A DNA stretch of 64,000 nt from the NCBI RefSeq assembly GCF_004343035.1, contig NZ_SMCQ01000008.1, positions 1 through 64,000 on the forward strand, written 5' to 3'. The notes under the pieces were generated by a model, which saw only the letters and a program-made list of their open reading frames with translations, was not told the origin of the DNA and made no database searches. The translations under genes and the position numbers were made by a program. Shown here piece after piece: positions 45,689 to 54,289 of the stretch. The first letter of the stretch is position 1. The number at the start of each line of letters is the position of its first letter. Source of the stretch: Longibaculum muris (GTDB lineage Bacteria; Bacillota_I; Bacilli_A; Erysipelotrichales; Coprobacillaceae).

Positions 45689-46855
45689 TTAACTTACTGT
45701 TAAAAACGGAATAGTGGGGCGGTCTGTTCTTGACTTATTTATCTCTGCTTCTTTATGTAACATTAGCATTTCATTAGGTAATATAATACTACTAAAGCTA
45801 CCATACATAATTTGTTTTTCAAATTCTGTTTCATAATAAGTTTTTTCCCCAATAACAACTTTACTCTTGATTGTAACGACTTCTTTATTTTCCAATCTTC
45901 TCTTTAATGGAATATATGATGCTTTATTTAATGGTATATTGGTATTGGCTAATTGTTCATTTCCTGAAACGACTTGTACATAAAGCTTTCCTGGCAATTC
46001 TCCTTTCGCTTTTTCCATTTCTGAAGAGTTATTTTCCTGTGGATAATAACGTAATCTTTTTACTCCTATATGATTATCATCAAGATTTTCAAAGCATAAA
46101 TAAATCTTATATTGCAAAACTTGATTTAATAGTTTTTGATTACTTTCAATATATTCAACTCTTTTTTCTTGATTTTCTTCTTCAATAGTTATCTTGGTTT
46201 CTAAATAATTCAATAGTGGAATTGTTCCTTGATAAACATATTTTTCATTTTGAAATATCATTGGATAAATATAATTCTGATGATTTTCATCAACAAAAAC
46301 CAATTCAACTTTTTGGTTATGATAAACTTTTAATGCACATTGATAATCAACCGTCACATTTAAATTTTCCAAATCATAACTTTTCGTTTCAAAAGATGAA
46401 TGCGATAAATCTATATAACGTTCCTCCTCACTTGATGAATTATTAATTACATATTCATGAACTGTTGTTTTACTTGAAACTGTACGGGGTTTTATTAAAT
46501 TTAAAAAGTATAAAGAGCTAACCAAAACCATACAAGCAACACATACTCCAATAATAATATAATCACGGGTTTTTCTTCTTTGATTCTCTTTCTGTAAATT
46601 ATCTAATACAATTTTAGTTTGATCATATATTTGCTCAATTGAATGATTATGATTATCTTCCTCTATTCCTAATAATTCTGTGATAGAAATTTGAAAAAAA
46701 TCACTAATATCTAACATTGTTTTCATATCTGGTAAACTTAGATCTGATTCCCATTTAGAAATCGTTTGTCTTGATACATGTAACTGATTAGCCAGTTCTT
46801 CTTGTGACATGCCTTTTTGTTGACGTAATGATAAGAGCCTTTTCCCAATACTCAT
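45689..46855 (-). CDS. Membrane-tethered XRE-family regulator
   Basis: 388 residues. Classical XRE HTH at 1-60 (GKRLLSLRQQKGMSQEELANQLHVSRQTISKWE), a helical linker, one TM helix (about 99-120) and an extracytoplasmic, beta-rich domain of about 265 residues with no recognised family. The topology (DNA-binding inside, sensor outside) is that of a one-component membrane regulator. No obvious target gene; an A/T-rich gap and the tRNA-Glu gene lie upstream. GGAGGG before the ATG. Confidence 0.85.
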   Translation of the reverse strand: MSIGKRLLSLRQQKGMSQEELANQLHVSRQTISKWESDLSLPDMKTMLDISDFFQISITELLGIEEDNHNHSIEQIYDQTKIVLDNLQKENQRRKTRDYIIIGVCVACMVLVSSLYFLNLIKPRTVSSKTTVHEYVINNSSSEEERYIDLSHSSFETKSYDLENLNVTVDYQCALKVYHNQKVELVFVDENHQNYIYPMIFQNEKYVYQGTIPLLNYLETKITIEEENQEKRVEYIESNQKLLNQVLQYKIYLCFENLDDNHIGVKRLRYYPQENNSSEMEKAKGELPGKLYVQVVSGNEQLANTNIPLNKASYIPLKRRLENKEVVTIKSKVVIGEKTYYETEFEKQIMYGSFSSIILPNEMLMLHKEAEINKSRTDRPTIPFLTVS

Positions 46856-46976
46856 AAGTCTTCCCTCCTCAGTTTTATTTTACATCTTTTAAAAAAAATG
46901 ACTATCAATTTTAGTTAACATTTTGCTATTAAGTTTAACAATTTTTATTTTTTATATAAAAATTCAAAAAACACTC

Positions 46977-47004
46977 TTTACACTTTTGCAAGGAGTGTTA
47001 TACT
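46977..47004 (+). promoter_or_regulatory. Promoter of tRNA-Glu
   Basis: TTTACA (46977-46982), 16-bp spacer, TATACT (46999-47004), 14 nt before the mature 5' end. The hexamers ACACTC and GAGTGT flank it as an inverted repeat. Confidence 0.7.
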
Positions 47005-47018
47005 TATATATACAATAT

Positions 47019-47094
47019 GGTCCGTTGGTGAAGTGGTCAACACACTAGGTTCTCATCCTAGCATTCACGGGTTCGAACCCCGTACGGACTACCA
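47019..47094 (+). tRNA. tRNA-Glu (anticodon CTC)
   Basis: 76 nt including encoded CCA. Acceptor GGTCCGT pairs with ACGGACT, anticodon stem CTAGG / CCTAG with loop TTCTCAT gives CTC at 34-36, and the T-arm is ACGGG-TTCGAAC-CCCGT. It reads GAG codons. Single tRNA with own promoter and terminator. Confidence 0.95.
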
Positions 47095-47106
47095 ATATGT
47101 CAAAAC

Positions 47107-47130
47107 GCCTTATAAAATAAGGCTTTTTTT
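47107..47130 (+). terminator. Terminator of tRNA-Glu
   Basis: GCCTTAT-AAA-ATAAGGC stem with a 7-T tail. Confidence 0.88.
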
Positions 47131-47387
47131 ATTTGTTGAGAAGATTTTGAGAAGATTATTCTCAATAATACTAAATGAAAGTATATAAAAGCCTATACTA
47201 CTATATGAAAACACTAGGTAATATGGACTTCTAAATATGAGTTCTTTGATACGCTCCCTTATTAAGTGTCCAAACTACACTATTGTAGCTTCTATAAAAT
47301 ATAAAAGCCAAGACATATATTAATTATATATATCTTAGCTTTCTTTACGTCATTGTTAACTTAATGACATTGAACTAAAATGGTCTT
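47131..47387. other. Non-coding gap after tRNA-Glu, with tandem 11-mer
   Basis: No gene seen. Two head-to-tail copies of TTGAGAAGATT (47136-47146, 47147-47157) are followed by ATTCTCAA, a partial inverted copy. Near the far end an imperfect long hairpin (about 47304-47342, AAAGCCAAGA ... TCTTAGCTTT) probably terminates the aldo/keto reductase transcript coming from the right. No integrase or repeat of the tRNA 3' end was found here. Confidence 0.5.
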
Positions 47388-48368
47388 TTAATGTCCACCA
47401 AATACTTTAAATTCCATGGAAGATAATTTAGTATCCAGTTTATTTATTTCTTCTTTAGTTAATTCAATATTACCAGCATCGAAGTTAGATTGAATTCTTT
47501 CAATCTTACGAGATCCTGGAATAGGAATAATAAAATCATATTTACAAATCATCCAAGCAAGAGATATTTGAGCTGGGGTAGCATTGTGCTTATCAGCAAT
47601 TTCATTTACTACTTCTAATAATTCATTTGTTTTTCTAATACCTTCATCACTATATTGAGGCATATTAACTCTAAAATCAGAACCATCATTTTTAAACTCT
47701 TTATTAGATTTATAAACACCAGTTAAAGCCCCATTAGCCATTGGCGAAAATGCCACATAAGTAACTCCTAATTCTTTACAAGTATCAAAAATAGATTCAT
47801 GCCATCTAGCCATCATCGAATATCTATTTTCAATACATGTTACAGGACATACTGCATGAGCTCTTCTTAAGTATTCCTCAGTTGTTTCAGATATACCCCA
47901 TGCTTTTATTTTTCCTTCTTCAATTAGTTCTTTCATAACACTAGCCACTACTTCTGGTTCTACATTAGGGTCGATACGATGTTGATAATATATATCTATA
48001 TAATCTGTTTGTAGTTTTTTTAGTGATCCTTCAATCGATTCTCTGATCTTTTTAGGAGAACTATCAAATTCTAAGTGATCTCCTTTATGAGTAACTCCAA
48101 ATTTAGTACATAAAATAACTTTGTCTCTAAATGGTTTAATTGCTTCACCAACAAGTTCCTCATTATAATTAATACTTCCATCACTATTTACACCTGTATA
48201 ACACTCAGCAGTGTCATAAAAGTTATAGCCTATTTTATAAGCTTCACGTAATGCTTGTATAGCTTCTTCTTTAGGTGTTGGTGCCCCACTAGCATGAGAA
48301 AATCCCATACATCCAAACCCCACACGATTTACATACATATTTGTTTTTCCTAGTCTTATTTGTTTCAT
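47388..48368 (-). CDS. Aldo/keto reductase
   Basis: 326 residues. Catalytic tetrad visible as Asp and Tyr in FYDTAECY, Lys in ILCTKFG and His in YYQHRID; the NADPH-binding end is IPGSRKIERIQSN. It belongs to the YajO/AKR13-like group and reduces carbonyls with NADPH; the substrate is unknown. 9 nt after the preceding SDR gene, so co-transcribed with it. Confidence 0.93.
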   Translation of the reverse strand: MKQIRLGKTNMYVNRVGFGCMGFSHASGAPTPKEEAIQALREAYKIGYNFYDTAECYTGVNSDGSINYNEELVGEAIKPFRDKVILCTKFGVTHKGDHLEFDSSPKKIRESIEGSLKKLQTDYIDIYYQHRIDPNVEPEVVASVMKELIEEGKIKAWGISETTEEYLRRAHAVCPVTCIENRYSMMARWHESIFDTCKELGVTYVAFSPMANGALTGVYKSNKEFKNDGSDFRVNMPQYSDEGIRKTNELLEVVNEIADKHNATPAQISLAWMICKYDFIIPIPGSRKIERIQSNFDAGNIELTKEEINKLDTKLSSMEFKVFGGH

Positions 48369-48377
48369 TTTTTTCTC

Positions 48378-49208
48378 CTATTCAAAGTCACATTTATTTG
48401 AGACTTCTCTCCATTTCTCTAATTCATTTATTTTTCCTTGTAATGTATCAATGACTGCATCTACTGCAGCTGCACCTAATGTAAGGATTTCTGGTAAATC
48501 ATCACCATTTACTACGTCGACAATAACTTCACCAGCTTTATCAGGATCTCCTGCTTGTTGATGTTTATTTTCAAAATTACCAGGTCTAGATTTACCTACT
48601 GTTGTTTCATAATCAGAGATTCTCACCTTTGTACCTTGTAAAGATTCACTGTCATAGAATCTTGTTCTAAAAGCACCTGGTTGTACAACCATTGCTTTAA
48701 TACCTAAAGGAGCAACTTCTTTCATTAAACCATTTGTTAATAATTCAAATGCAGCTTTTGAAGAAGCATAATATCCCGAACCTACTGCGGATCTTGCAGC
48801 AGCAATAGATGTAACATTTAAAATATATCCTGATTTTTGTTCTCTCATCTTAGGTAAAACTGCTTTTATTAATTCTACTGGACCAAAGACATTTGTTTGG
48901 AAAAGCTTTTGAACTTCTTCTACTTCTCCTTCTTCAATTGCTGAACGGTAACCATATCCAGCATTATTTACTAATACATCAATTGTTCCAAATTTTTCGT
49001 TTGCAGCTTTCACTGCTTCTTTAATACTATTTTTATCACAAACATCTAATGAAACTGCTAACGCATTATCTGGATAATCTTTTACTAAATCATCTAATTT
49101 ACCAGCATTTCTTGCAGTAACTACTGCATTGTCACCACTCTTTAATACTGCTTTTGCAATACCTGCACCAATACCACTACTACATCCTGTAATTAACCAA
49201 GTTTTCAT
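48378..49208 (-). CDS. SDR-family oxidoreductase
   Basis: 276 residues. Rossmann motif TGCSSGIG (about 7-14), NNAGYGYRS, catalytic Ser in VTSIAA and YYASSK. Classical SDR of the type often annotated short-chain dehydrogenase/reductase (retinol-type). First gene of a two-gene unit with the aldo/keto reductase. Promoter architecture copies that of the SDR at 51029. Confidence 0.92.
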   Translation of the reverse strand: MKTWLITGCSSGIGAGIAKAVLKSGDNAVVTARNAGKLDDLVKDYPDNALAVSLDVCDKNSIKEAVKAANEKFGTIDVLVNNAGYGYRSAIEEGEVEEVQKLFQTNVFGPVELIKAVLPKMREQKSGYILNVTSIAAARSAVGSGYYASSKAAFELLTNGLMKEVAPLGIKAMVVQPGAFRTRFYDSESLQGTKVRISDYETTVGKSRPGNFENKHQQAGDPDKAGEVIVDVVNGDDLPEILTLGAAAVDAVIDTLQGKINELEKWREVSNKCDFE

Positions 49209-49243
49209 TTTCGCTTTCCTTCTTTCTTTTATTTTACAATCTT

Positions 49244-49286
49244 ATTGTAGTTTCTTTATTCATAAATGTACAATACCATAATTGTA
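49244..49286 (-). promoter_or_regulatory. Promoter plus candidate LysR operator (SDR/AKR unit)
   Basis: Minus-strand TTGTAC (49268-49273), 18-bp spacer, TACAAT (49244-49249). GTACAATACCA (49268-49278) with ATTGT downstream forms a TACAAT...ATTGTA dyad and recurs at 51846-51856. Confidence 0.6.
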
Positions 49287-49309
49287 TTCATCTATAACTT
49301 TCATGCATA

Positions 49310-49726
49310 CTAATTAGTAATCATTCCTTTATAATTCATACCATATAAACTAGCAAATCTTTTCATTGTATATTCACCAGCTGCTAGTTGTTCAATAGTT
49401 GGTGCATATCCCTGAAATACAAAATACATATCTTTACCTTTTAATAATGATTCATCTACATTATTATAAAAACGATCAATAAGATTACGAATCATTCCAG
49501 ACATGCTATGCCAGTAAAGAGGGGAACCAATAATTATTTCATCTGCTTCACTCATTTTCTTTACGACTTCTTCAAACTGATCATCGTTAAACTTTTGACC
49601 ATAATCATAAATCTTATAATCTACTAGATTTATAGTTTCATAGTTTTTGTTTATTAAAAACTGTTTTGTTAGTTTTACTGTGTTTCCGTCTTTATTTGGA
49701 CTTCCGTTGATAAATAATGTTTTCAT
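49310..49726 (-). CDS. Flavodoxin-fold NAD(P)H oxidoreductase (short)
   Basis: 138 residues. FMN loop GSPNKDGNT (6-14) and the second loop SPLYWHSMSGMIRNLIDRF identify the flavodoxin/NAD(P)H-quinone reductase family. It is shorter than the usual 170-200 residues and ends soon after the third strand region, so it may be C-terminally trimmed. The ATG at 49726 has GAGG 6 nt upstream. Last gene of the SDR-MmgE/PrpD operon (16-nt gap). Confidence 0.85.
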   Translation of the reverse strand: MKTLFINGSPNKDGNTVKLTKQFLINKNYETINLVDYKIYDYGQKFNDDQFEEVVKKMSEADEIIIGSPLYWHSMSGMIRNLIDRFYNNVDESLLKGKDMYFVFQGYAPTIEQLAAGEYTMKRFASLYGMNYKGMITN

Positions 49727-49742
49727 AATCTTCCTCTTTTCA

Positions 49743-51032
49743 TTATGACATATATTCTTTAATAAAAGCATATATGTCATTTATATCTTCATTATATATT
49801 TTATAAATTATTTGATTGGATATTTGAATGTTTGTTATGACTTTGAATTTATTCAATATATCGTTATGACTCATAGGATTATTAATAGAGCCTGGAGCAT
49901 CTTTTAAATGATGTCTTTTCTTATTGATTGTCATATAAACTTCATCATCATTTAATGTTTGATTTTCAATAATACTAATCTTTTCCATCATCTTTGTAAT
50001 TTCTTCACTTACAATATCATCTGTTATAGGACAGTAGGCATTATCAGGAACAACAATGACACGTGATAGTATATAAGGTAATGATACAATTGCATCATAT
50101 TTATTATTAAGTTCCTTTTTACATCCTAATTCATAAACACATGAGAATACTTCTACTTCTATAGAATCAAACATTTCACTAATTGATAACTGTTTTAATA
50201 AAGCAATCGATGCAAAAGATATAAAGCCGTAAGGATAAGGTTTACATGATGTATTCATAGATATATATATTTCTCCTAAACCTTGCCTAGCTTCATTCAC
50301 ATTTGGTTTAGTAGTAATTTGATTAACTAAACCATTAGTTCCTATCAATGCATTGATAGAACAAGTCATCCCATGTTTAACAAGATTACATACATCTAAT
50401 CCATTTTTACAAGCAATAGCTGGAATAAAACTTCCTGCCATCGATCCATGACTACCTCTATTCCCGCTGGCATAACAACTTACTAAGCCAAGAGCATTAG
50501 AAATTTGTTCTTTATTAAATTCTAATACATAGCTTAATGCTGCAACGACACCAAATCCACCAATAATTCCTGTTGTATAATAACCTTTATAAGTGTTGTT
50601 ATTTGAAAATAATAATACTCCCATTCTACATTCAACTTCCATTCCAATACATAAGGCTGTTAATATTTTTTTTAAAGAAATACTTTGTGTTCTTGCAATT
50701 GCTAGAAGTGCACTCATAACTGGTCCGGTTGGGTGAGAAGTTGTTTCAAAATGAATATCATCATATGCATAAATAGCTGATGCATAACAATCTATCAAGG
50801 CAACATCACTTAAAGACATCTTTTCCTTTCTACCTATTGGACTGTAAATACCACTATGATCGTCTAATAAACTATTAATCACTACATCAATATCTGAATT
50901 CTTTGACCCTAAGTAAGTTACTCCCAAATAATTTAGAAAGACATCATAATAATATTCAGGAATACTTTCTACATGATTTAATAAAATGAATTCTATGAGT
51001 TCATTAATAACTAATTCTAAATCTTTCATCAT
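49743..51032 (-). CDS. MmgE/PrpD-family protein
   Basis: 429 residues, two-domain MmgE/PrpD fold: helical N-domain with YDVFLNYLGVTYLGSKNSD, HPTGPVMSALLAIA and GIIGGFGVVAALSYVL, then the smaller C-domain after the SCKPYPYGF segment. The family includes 2-methylcitrate dehydratase and cis-aconitate decarboxylase. No other methylcitrate gene is nearby, so the substrate here is unknown. The start overlaps the SDR stop codon (ATGA) and lacks its own ribosome binding site, hence translational coupling. Confidence 0.88.
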   Translation of the reverse strand: MMKDLELVINELIEFILLNHVESIPEYYYDVFLNYLGVTYLGSKNSDIDVVINSLLDDHSGIYSPIGRKEKMSLSDVALIDCYASAIYAYDDIHFETTSHPTGPVMSALLAIARTQSISLKKILTALCIGMEVECRMGVLLFSNNNTYKGYYTTGIIGGFGVVAALSYVLEFNKEQISNALGLVSCYASGNRGSHGSMAGSFIPAIACKNGLDVCNLVKHGMTCSINALIGTNGLVNQITTKPNVNEARQGLGEIYISMNTSCKPYPYGFISFASIALLKQLSISEMFDSIEVEVFSCVYELGCKKELNNKYDAIVSLPYILSRVIVVPDNAYCPITDDIVSEEITKMMEKISIIENQTLNDDEVYMTINKKRHHLKDAPGSINNPMSHNDILNKFKVITNIQISNQIIYKIYNEDINDIYAFIKEYMS

Positions 51033-51793
51033 AATTTAACCGGATAAATAGCAGCCAATCCACCATCAACTAGTAATTCTACCCCATTAACATAACTCGA
51101 TTCATCAGATCCTAGAAATACAGCTGCGTTTGATGTATCTTTGACATTCCCAACCCTTCCAGCAGGAATTAATGTGGAGCGATACTGTTGAACATTTTGT
51201 TCTTCTTTAGGATCTCTCCCTAATTCTTGTCCAGCTGCATCAGTAGGAATAATACCAGGAGCTAAAGCATTAACTCTTATTTTTCTATCTCTTAATTCAT
51301 TTGTCCATGTATGGATGAATGATTTCATTGCTGATTTAGCAGCGATATATAAACTAAATTTAGGTAAACCTAATGAAGTTGTCACAGATGTATTTAAGAT
51401 AAATGTTGACCCTTCTTCCATAATTGGTAGACATGCTTGTGCTAAGTAATATGTTCCTAATACGTTTGTATACATAACACGATTAAATTCTTCTTCTGTT
51501 ACATCTTCAATTGCTATATAATTGCCTACACCAGCATTTGCAATCGCAATGTCTAGATGCCCTTTATCTGCTTTTATTCTGTCAGCTACTTTTTGGTTAT
51601 CTTCCTTCTTCGTAACATCTGCAACTATATAGACAATGTTCTTACCAACTAAATCTACTGCTTCTTGCAATTTCTTTTCTCTTCTTCCTGTGATGTAAAC
51701 ATAGGCACCTTCTTCTACATATCTCTTAGCGATATCTAATCCGATACCTGTTCCTCCACCAGTAATTAAAGCAATCTTTCCATCTAATCTCAT
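51029..51793 (-). CDS. SDR-family oxidoreductase
   Basis: 254 residues. TGGGTGIG cofactor loop, IANAGVGNY, catalytic Ser in NTSVTTS and YIAAK, and the C-terminal ELLVDGGLAA typical of FabG/classical SDRs. The ATG at 51793 has GAGGAGG 7 nt upstream, so the longer frame to 51820 is not used. First gene of SDR-MmgE/PrpD-flavodoxin, divergent from the LysR regulator at 51902. Confidence 0.93.
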   Translation of the reverse strand: MRLDGKIALITGGGTGIGLDIAKRYVEEGAYVYITGRREKKLQEAVDLVGKNIVYIVADVTKKEDNQKVADRIKADKGHLDIAIANAGVGNYIAIEDVTEEEFNRVMYTNVLGTYYLAQACLPIMEEGSTFILNTSVTTSLGLPKFSLYIAAKSAMKSFIHTWTNELRDRKIRVNALAPGIIPTDAAGQELGRDPKEEQNVQQYRSTLIPAGRVGNVKDTSNAAVFLGSDESSYVNGVELLVDGGLAAIYPVKL

Positions 51794-51821
51794 AATGTTT
51801 CCTCCTCTAATATACACCACA

Positions 51822-51868
51822 ATTATAGAAACTTATTTGATAAAAGTACAATACCAATATAGAATTGT
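51822..51868 (-). promoter_or_regulatory. Divergent promoter region with candidate LysR operator
   Basis: Minus-strand TTGTAC (51846-51851), 18-bp spacer, TATAAT (51822-51827). GTACAATACCA (51846-51856) and ATTGT at 51864-51868 repeat the dyad at 49268-49286. A plus-strand TATAAT at 51871-51876 serves the LysR gene. Confidence 0.6.
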
Positions 51869-51901
51869 GCTATAATATAAACACATAGTGGAGGTATCAA
51901 T

Positions 51902-52759
51902 ATGATTGAATTATATCAATTAGAACAATTAGTATGTATTGCTGAAAAAAAGACTATTTCTAATGCAGCACAAGAACTATTAATCTCTCAGCCTGCGTTA
52001 AGTCGTTCAATGCAAAGGTTAGAAGAAGACTTTAATGTTCAACTATTTGATCACTACAAGAATAAAGTTGTACTCAATAAAAATGGTGAATTGGCTGTTA
52101 AACGTGCAAAAGATATCCTTAATAGAGTTGAAAAGATGAAAAAAGATGTTCAAGATCATGATTTATCATTTAAATCAGTTACTATTGCTTCTTGCACTCC
52201 AGCTCCTATTTGGGATATAGAACCCATCATGAAATCTTTATATGGTGAGTTGAGCTTTATCTCTTTAATACAAGATAAACAAGAATTAGTAAAAGCATTA
52301 AAGAATAAAAATGCAAATCTAATTATCACTCCTTTTGAAGTTAATGATTCTGATATTATATGTACACATTATTTAGATGAAGAAATATATTTATCGGTTC
52401 CTAAAAATCACCCACTTCATAATAAAGATATGATATCTTTTGAAGATTTAGAAAATGAAACTATGCTTCTTTATTCTAATATTGGTTTTTGGGCAGAGCT
52501 ACATAAACGCACTATGCCCAAGACTAAGTTCTTAGTACAAGAAGATCGTCAAGCATTTACAGAAATAGTAAAATCATCTTCACTTCCTTCATTTACATCT
52601 AATCTTTCTATCAAGCGAGAAGGAGAAATAAAAGATAAAGTTACTATTCCTTTCTCTAACGATGAAGCAAGAGTATCATTCTATCTATCAATACTAAAAA
52701 GCGATAAAAATAAATATGCAAAACTCATCAATAAAATAGAGAATTATTATGATTACTAA
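51902..52759 (+). CDS. LysR-family regulator of the redox cluster
   Basis: 285 residues. N-terminal winged HTH (LYQLEQLVCIAEKKTISNAAQELLISQPALSRSMQRLEE), then the two-lobe effector domain (LVKALKNKNANLIITPF, LSVPKNHPL). Divergent from the SDR operon with 108 nt between start codons; the usual arrangement for LysR control. The effector is probably a small carbonyl or carboxylic metabolite (inference). GTGGAGG before the ATG. Confidence 0.93.
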   Translation: MIELYQLEQLVCIAEKKTISNAAQELLISQPALSRSMQRLEEDFNVQLFDHYKNKVVLNKNGELAVKRAKDILNRVEKMKKDVQDHDLSFKSVTIASCTPAPIWDIEPIMKSLYGELSFISLIQDKQELVKALKNKNANLIITPFEVNDSDIICTHYLDEEIYLSVPKNHPLHNKDMISFEDLENETMLLYSNIGFWAELHKRTMPKTKFLVQEDRQAFTEIVKSSSLPSFTSNLSIKREGEIKDKVTIPFSNDEARVSFYLSILKSDKNKYAKLINKIENYYDY

Positions 52760-52763
52760 TAAA

Positions 52764-52805
52764 AACCTCATAGCTATAATTATATAGTTATGGGGCTTTA
52801 TTATT
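52764..52805 (+). terminator. Terminator of the LysR gene
   Basis: Imperfect stem CCTCATA...CTAT / ATAG...TATGGGG with a T-rich tail. Confidence 0.6.
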
Positions 52806-52854
52806 AAATAACATAATTCTATTTTCCTATATTCTATAAACTAAAAGGATCTCC

Positions 52855-53580
52855 TTAACATTTCACAAGATATGAATAACTTCCTCTTGAACCAGCAATA
52901 ATTGCATATTGATTTATCAATGTTGAAATACTTCCCTTATGATGATAATAATAATTATCTATTATTTCTAAGGTATTGTGTACACAATCGATAATAAGAT
53001 GATTATAATATTTCATTTGTAATAAGTTCATAAAGATATTGGCAAGCTGCTTTCTATTTGTATAAGCAAACTCAACAGCATGTTGATGACCCAATAAATA
53101 ATCATCAAATTTTTTTGTACCTACTTGTAAATTTTGATAACCCCTATATTTTTGATAAATAGCTTCACCGATTTGTCTTGAACCAGAATGAATCAATAAA
53201 TACAAATGATTCTTGTCTAATTCAATATCTTGATAAAGCTTATCAATTTGCGTCATCTCAACAAAATGATTTCCTTGACCAATAGAATTTTCACCACAAA
53301 TACAACTTCCCTCAAGTTTCTTTTTAACCTTTTCAATATGAATTTTCTTTAACTTCACATCAGTATCTTATAAAGCAATCCCACAACCAATATCATTTCC
53401 TATCAAACTTGGATAAATGACATTCTTAGTAACAATGGTTGTTCCTACTGGTGTTTTAGCTGGATGTAAATCTGGTAAACCAACACAATCAACAACGCCT
53501 AGATATTTTTCAATATTTTCAAGTTGTCTTATTGCCTCTGTTTCCATCCATAATTGCTTTTTCAAAGAGATAAAAAACAT
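52855..53580 (-). pseudogene. RtcB-family RNA ligase remnant, interrupted and truncated
   Basis: One frame holds an RtcB-like sequence split by TAA at 53368-53370. The first part has GLPDLHPAKTPVG and GNDIGCGIAL (metal Cys of the family); after the stop the frame continues DTDVKLKKI, then GQGNHFVEM, LIHSGSRQIGE, LGHQHAVEFA and the C-terminal GSRGSYSYLVK. It ends there, with GDPFSL still readable past a further stop, so the SLAHGAGR-type His motif that forms the guanylate intermediate is missing. The N-terminus abuts a LysR fragment. Non-functional remnant; the family is the RtcB2/PrfH-linked type by its short insertions (inference). Confidence 0.85.
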
Positions 53581-54246
53581 GTTTCATTAACTCAAGCAGG
53601 TCAACTCTTTTATTATGGGGCTCAAAATATATTAAAACAAGTTGAACTTTCTTATCAACATCTAGAAGCTTTTCAAAGAGGAGAAAGAGGAACATTAAAA
53701 ATTGGTTTTTTAAAAGATTTTGATTTTGAATTATTAAGAGAGTTTATAACTGAATTTCATCAAAAGTATCCTCATATTCAATTAGAATTAGGTGGATATA
53801 CATGAAAAACTTTAGAATCATTATTATTGTCTGGTGAATTAGATATCATTTTAAGTATAGATGCTTTAGATACTCCTGACTTTACAAAAGTCTTTATGAG
53901 AAAATTCCCATTAGTTGCTGTGGTCTATAAAGAACATCCACTAGCTTCTAAACAAAGCATCTGTGCTGATGATTTAAAAAATCTGATTTATGATATCAGA
54001 CAAGAAAAAGATAATCAGCCAAATATTGAATTAGAAGGGGCACTTCTACAAGTTTCTTGTAATCTAGGAGAAGCAATTGTCCATGAATTTGTCATTCAAC
54101 AAAATATCCGTTCTTATGTTTCTATCATTCCATTAAAACCAACTCAAGGTCGCGATATTTATATGATGTATCATAAGAATCGTTATAATCAACTGATTTC
54201 ACACTTTGAATCCATTTTAAAAAATAGAAAAGCTATATCAAAATAG
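53554..54246 (+). pseudogene. LysR-family regulator remnant without HTH, with in-frame stop
   Basis: Frame begins at LFQRDKKHVSLTQAGQLFYYGAQ, the end of a LysR HTH/linker, so about 50 N-terminal residues are gone. It is then interrupted by TGA at 53803-53805 (GGYT*KTLESLLLSGELD; TGG Trp expected) and continues to a normal C-terminus. It overlaps the start of the RtcB remnant, marking a deletion junction near 53553. Both flanking pseudogenes show that this locus has decayed. Confidence 0.8.
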
Positions 54247-54287
54247 ATTATGCAAAAATAGTTTATGCATTTGATATAGCCTTTTTT
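54232..54287. terminator. Terminator-like long hairpin
   Basis: GCTATATCAAA (54232-54242) pairs with TTTGATATAGC (54270-54280); an inner ATGCA/TGCAT pair adds to the stem. T-run on the plus strand. Serves the LysR remnant and perhaps the surface protein gene from the other side. Confidence 0.6.
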
Positions 54288-54289
54288 AT

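Noticed and set aside
47019-47387. Possible integration site of an element at tRNA-Glu
   Set aside because: No integrase, no repeated tRNA 3' end and no phage genes nearby; only a short tandem repeat.
53803-53805. TGA in the LysR remnant where Trp is expected, suggesting TGA = Trp as in Mollicutes
   Set aside because: Many intact genes here use TGG for Trp, and TGA is used as a true stop in overlapping genes (for example at 18403 and 51029). The gene has also lost its HTH, so simple decay explains it.
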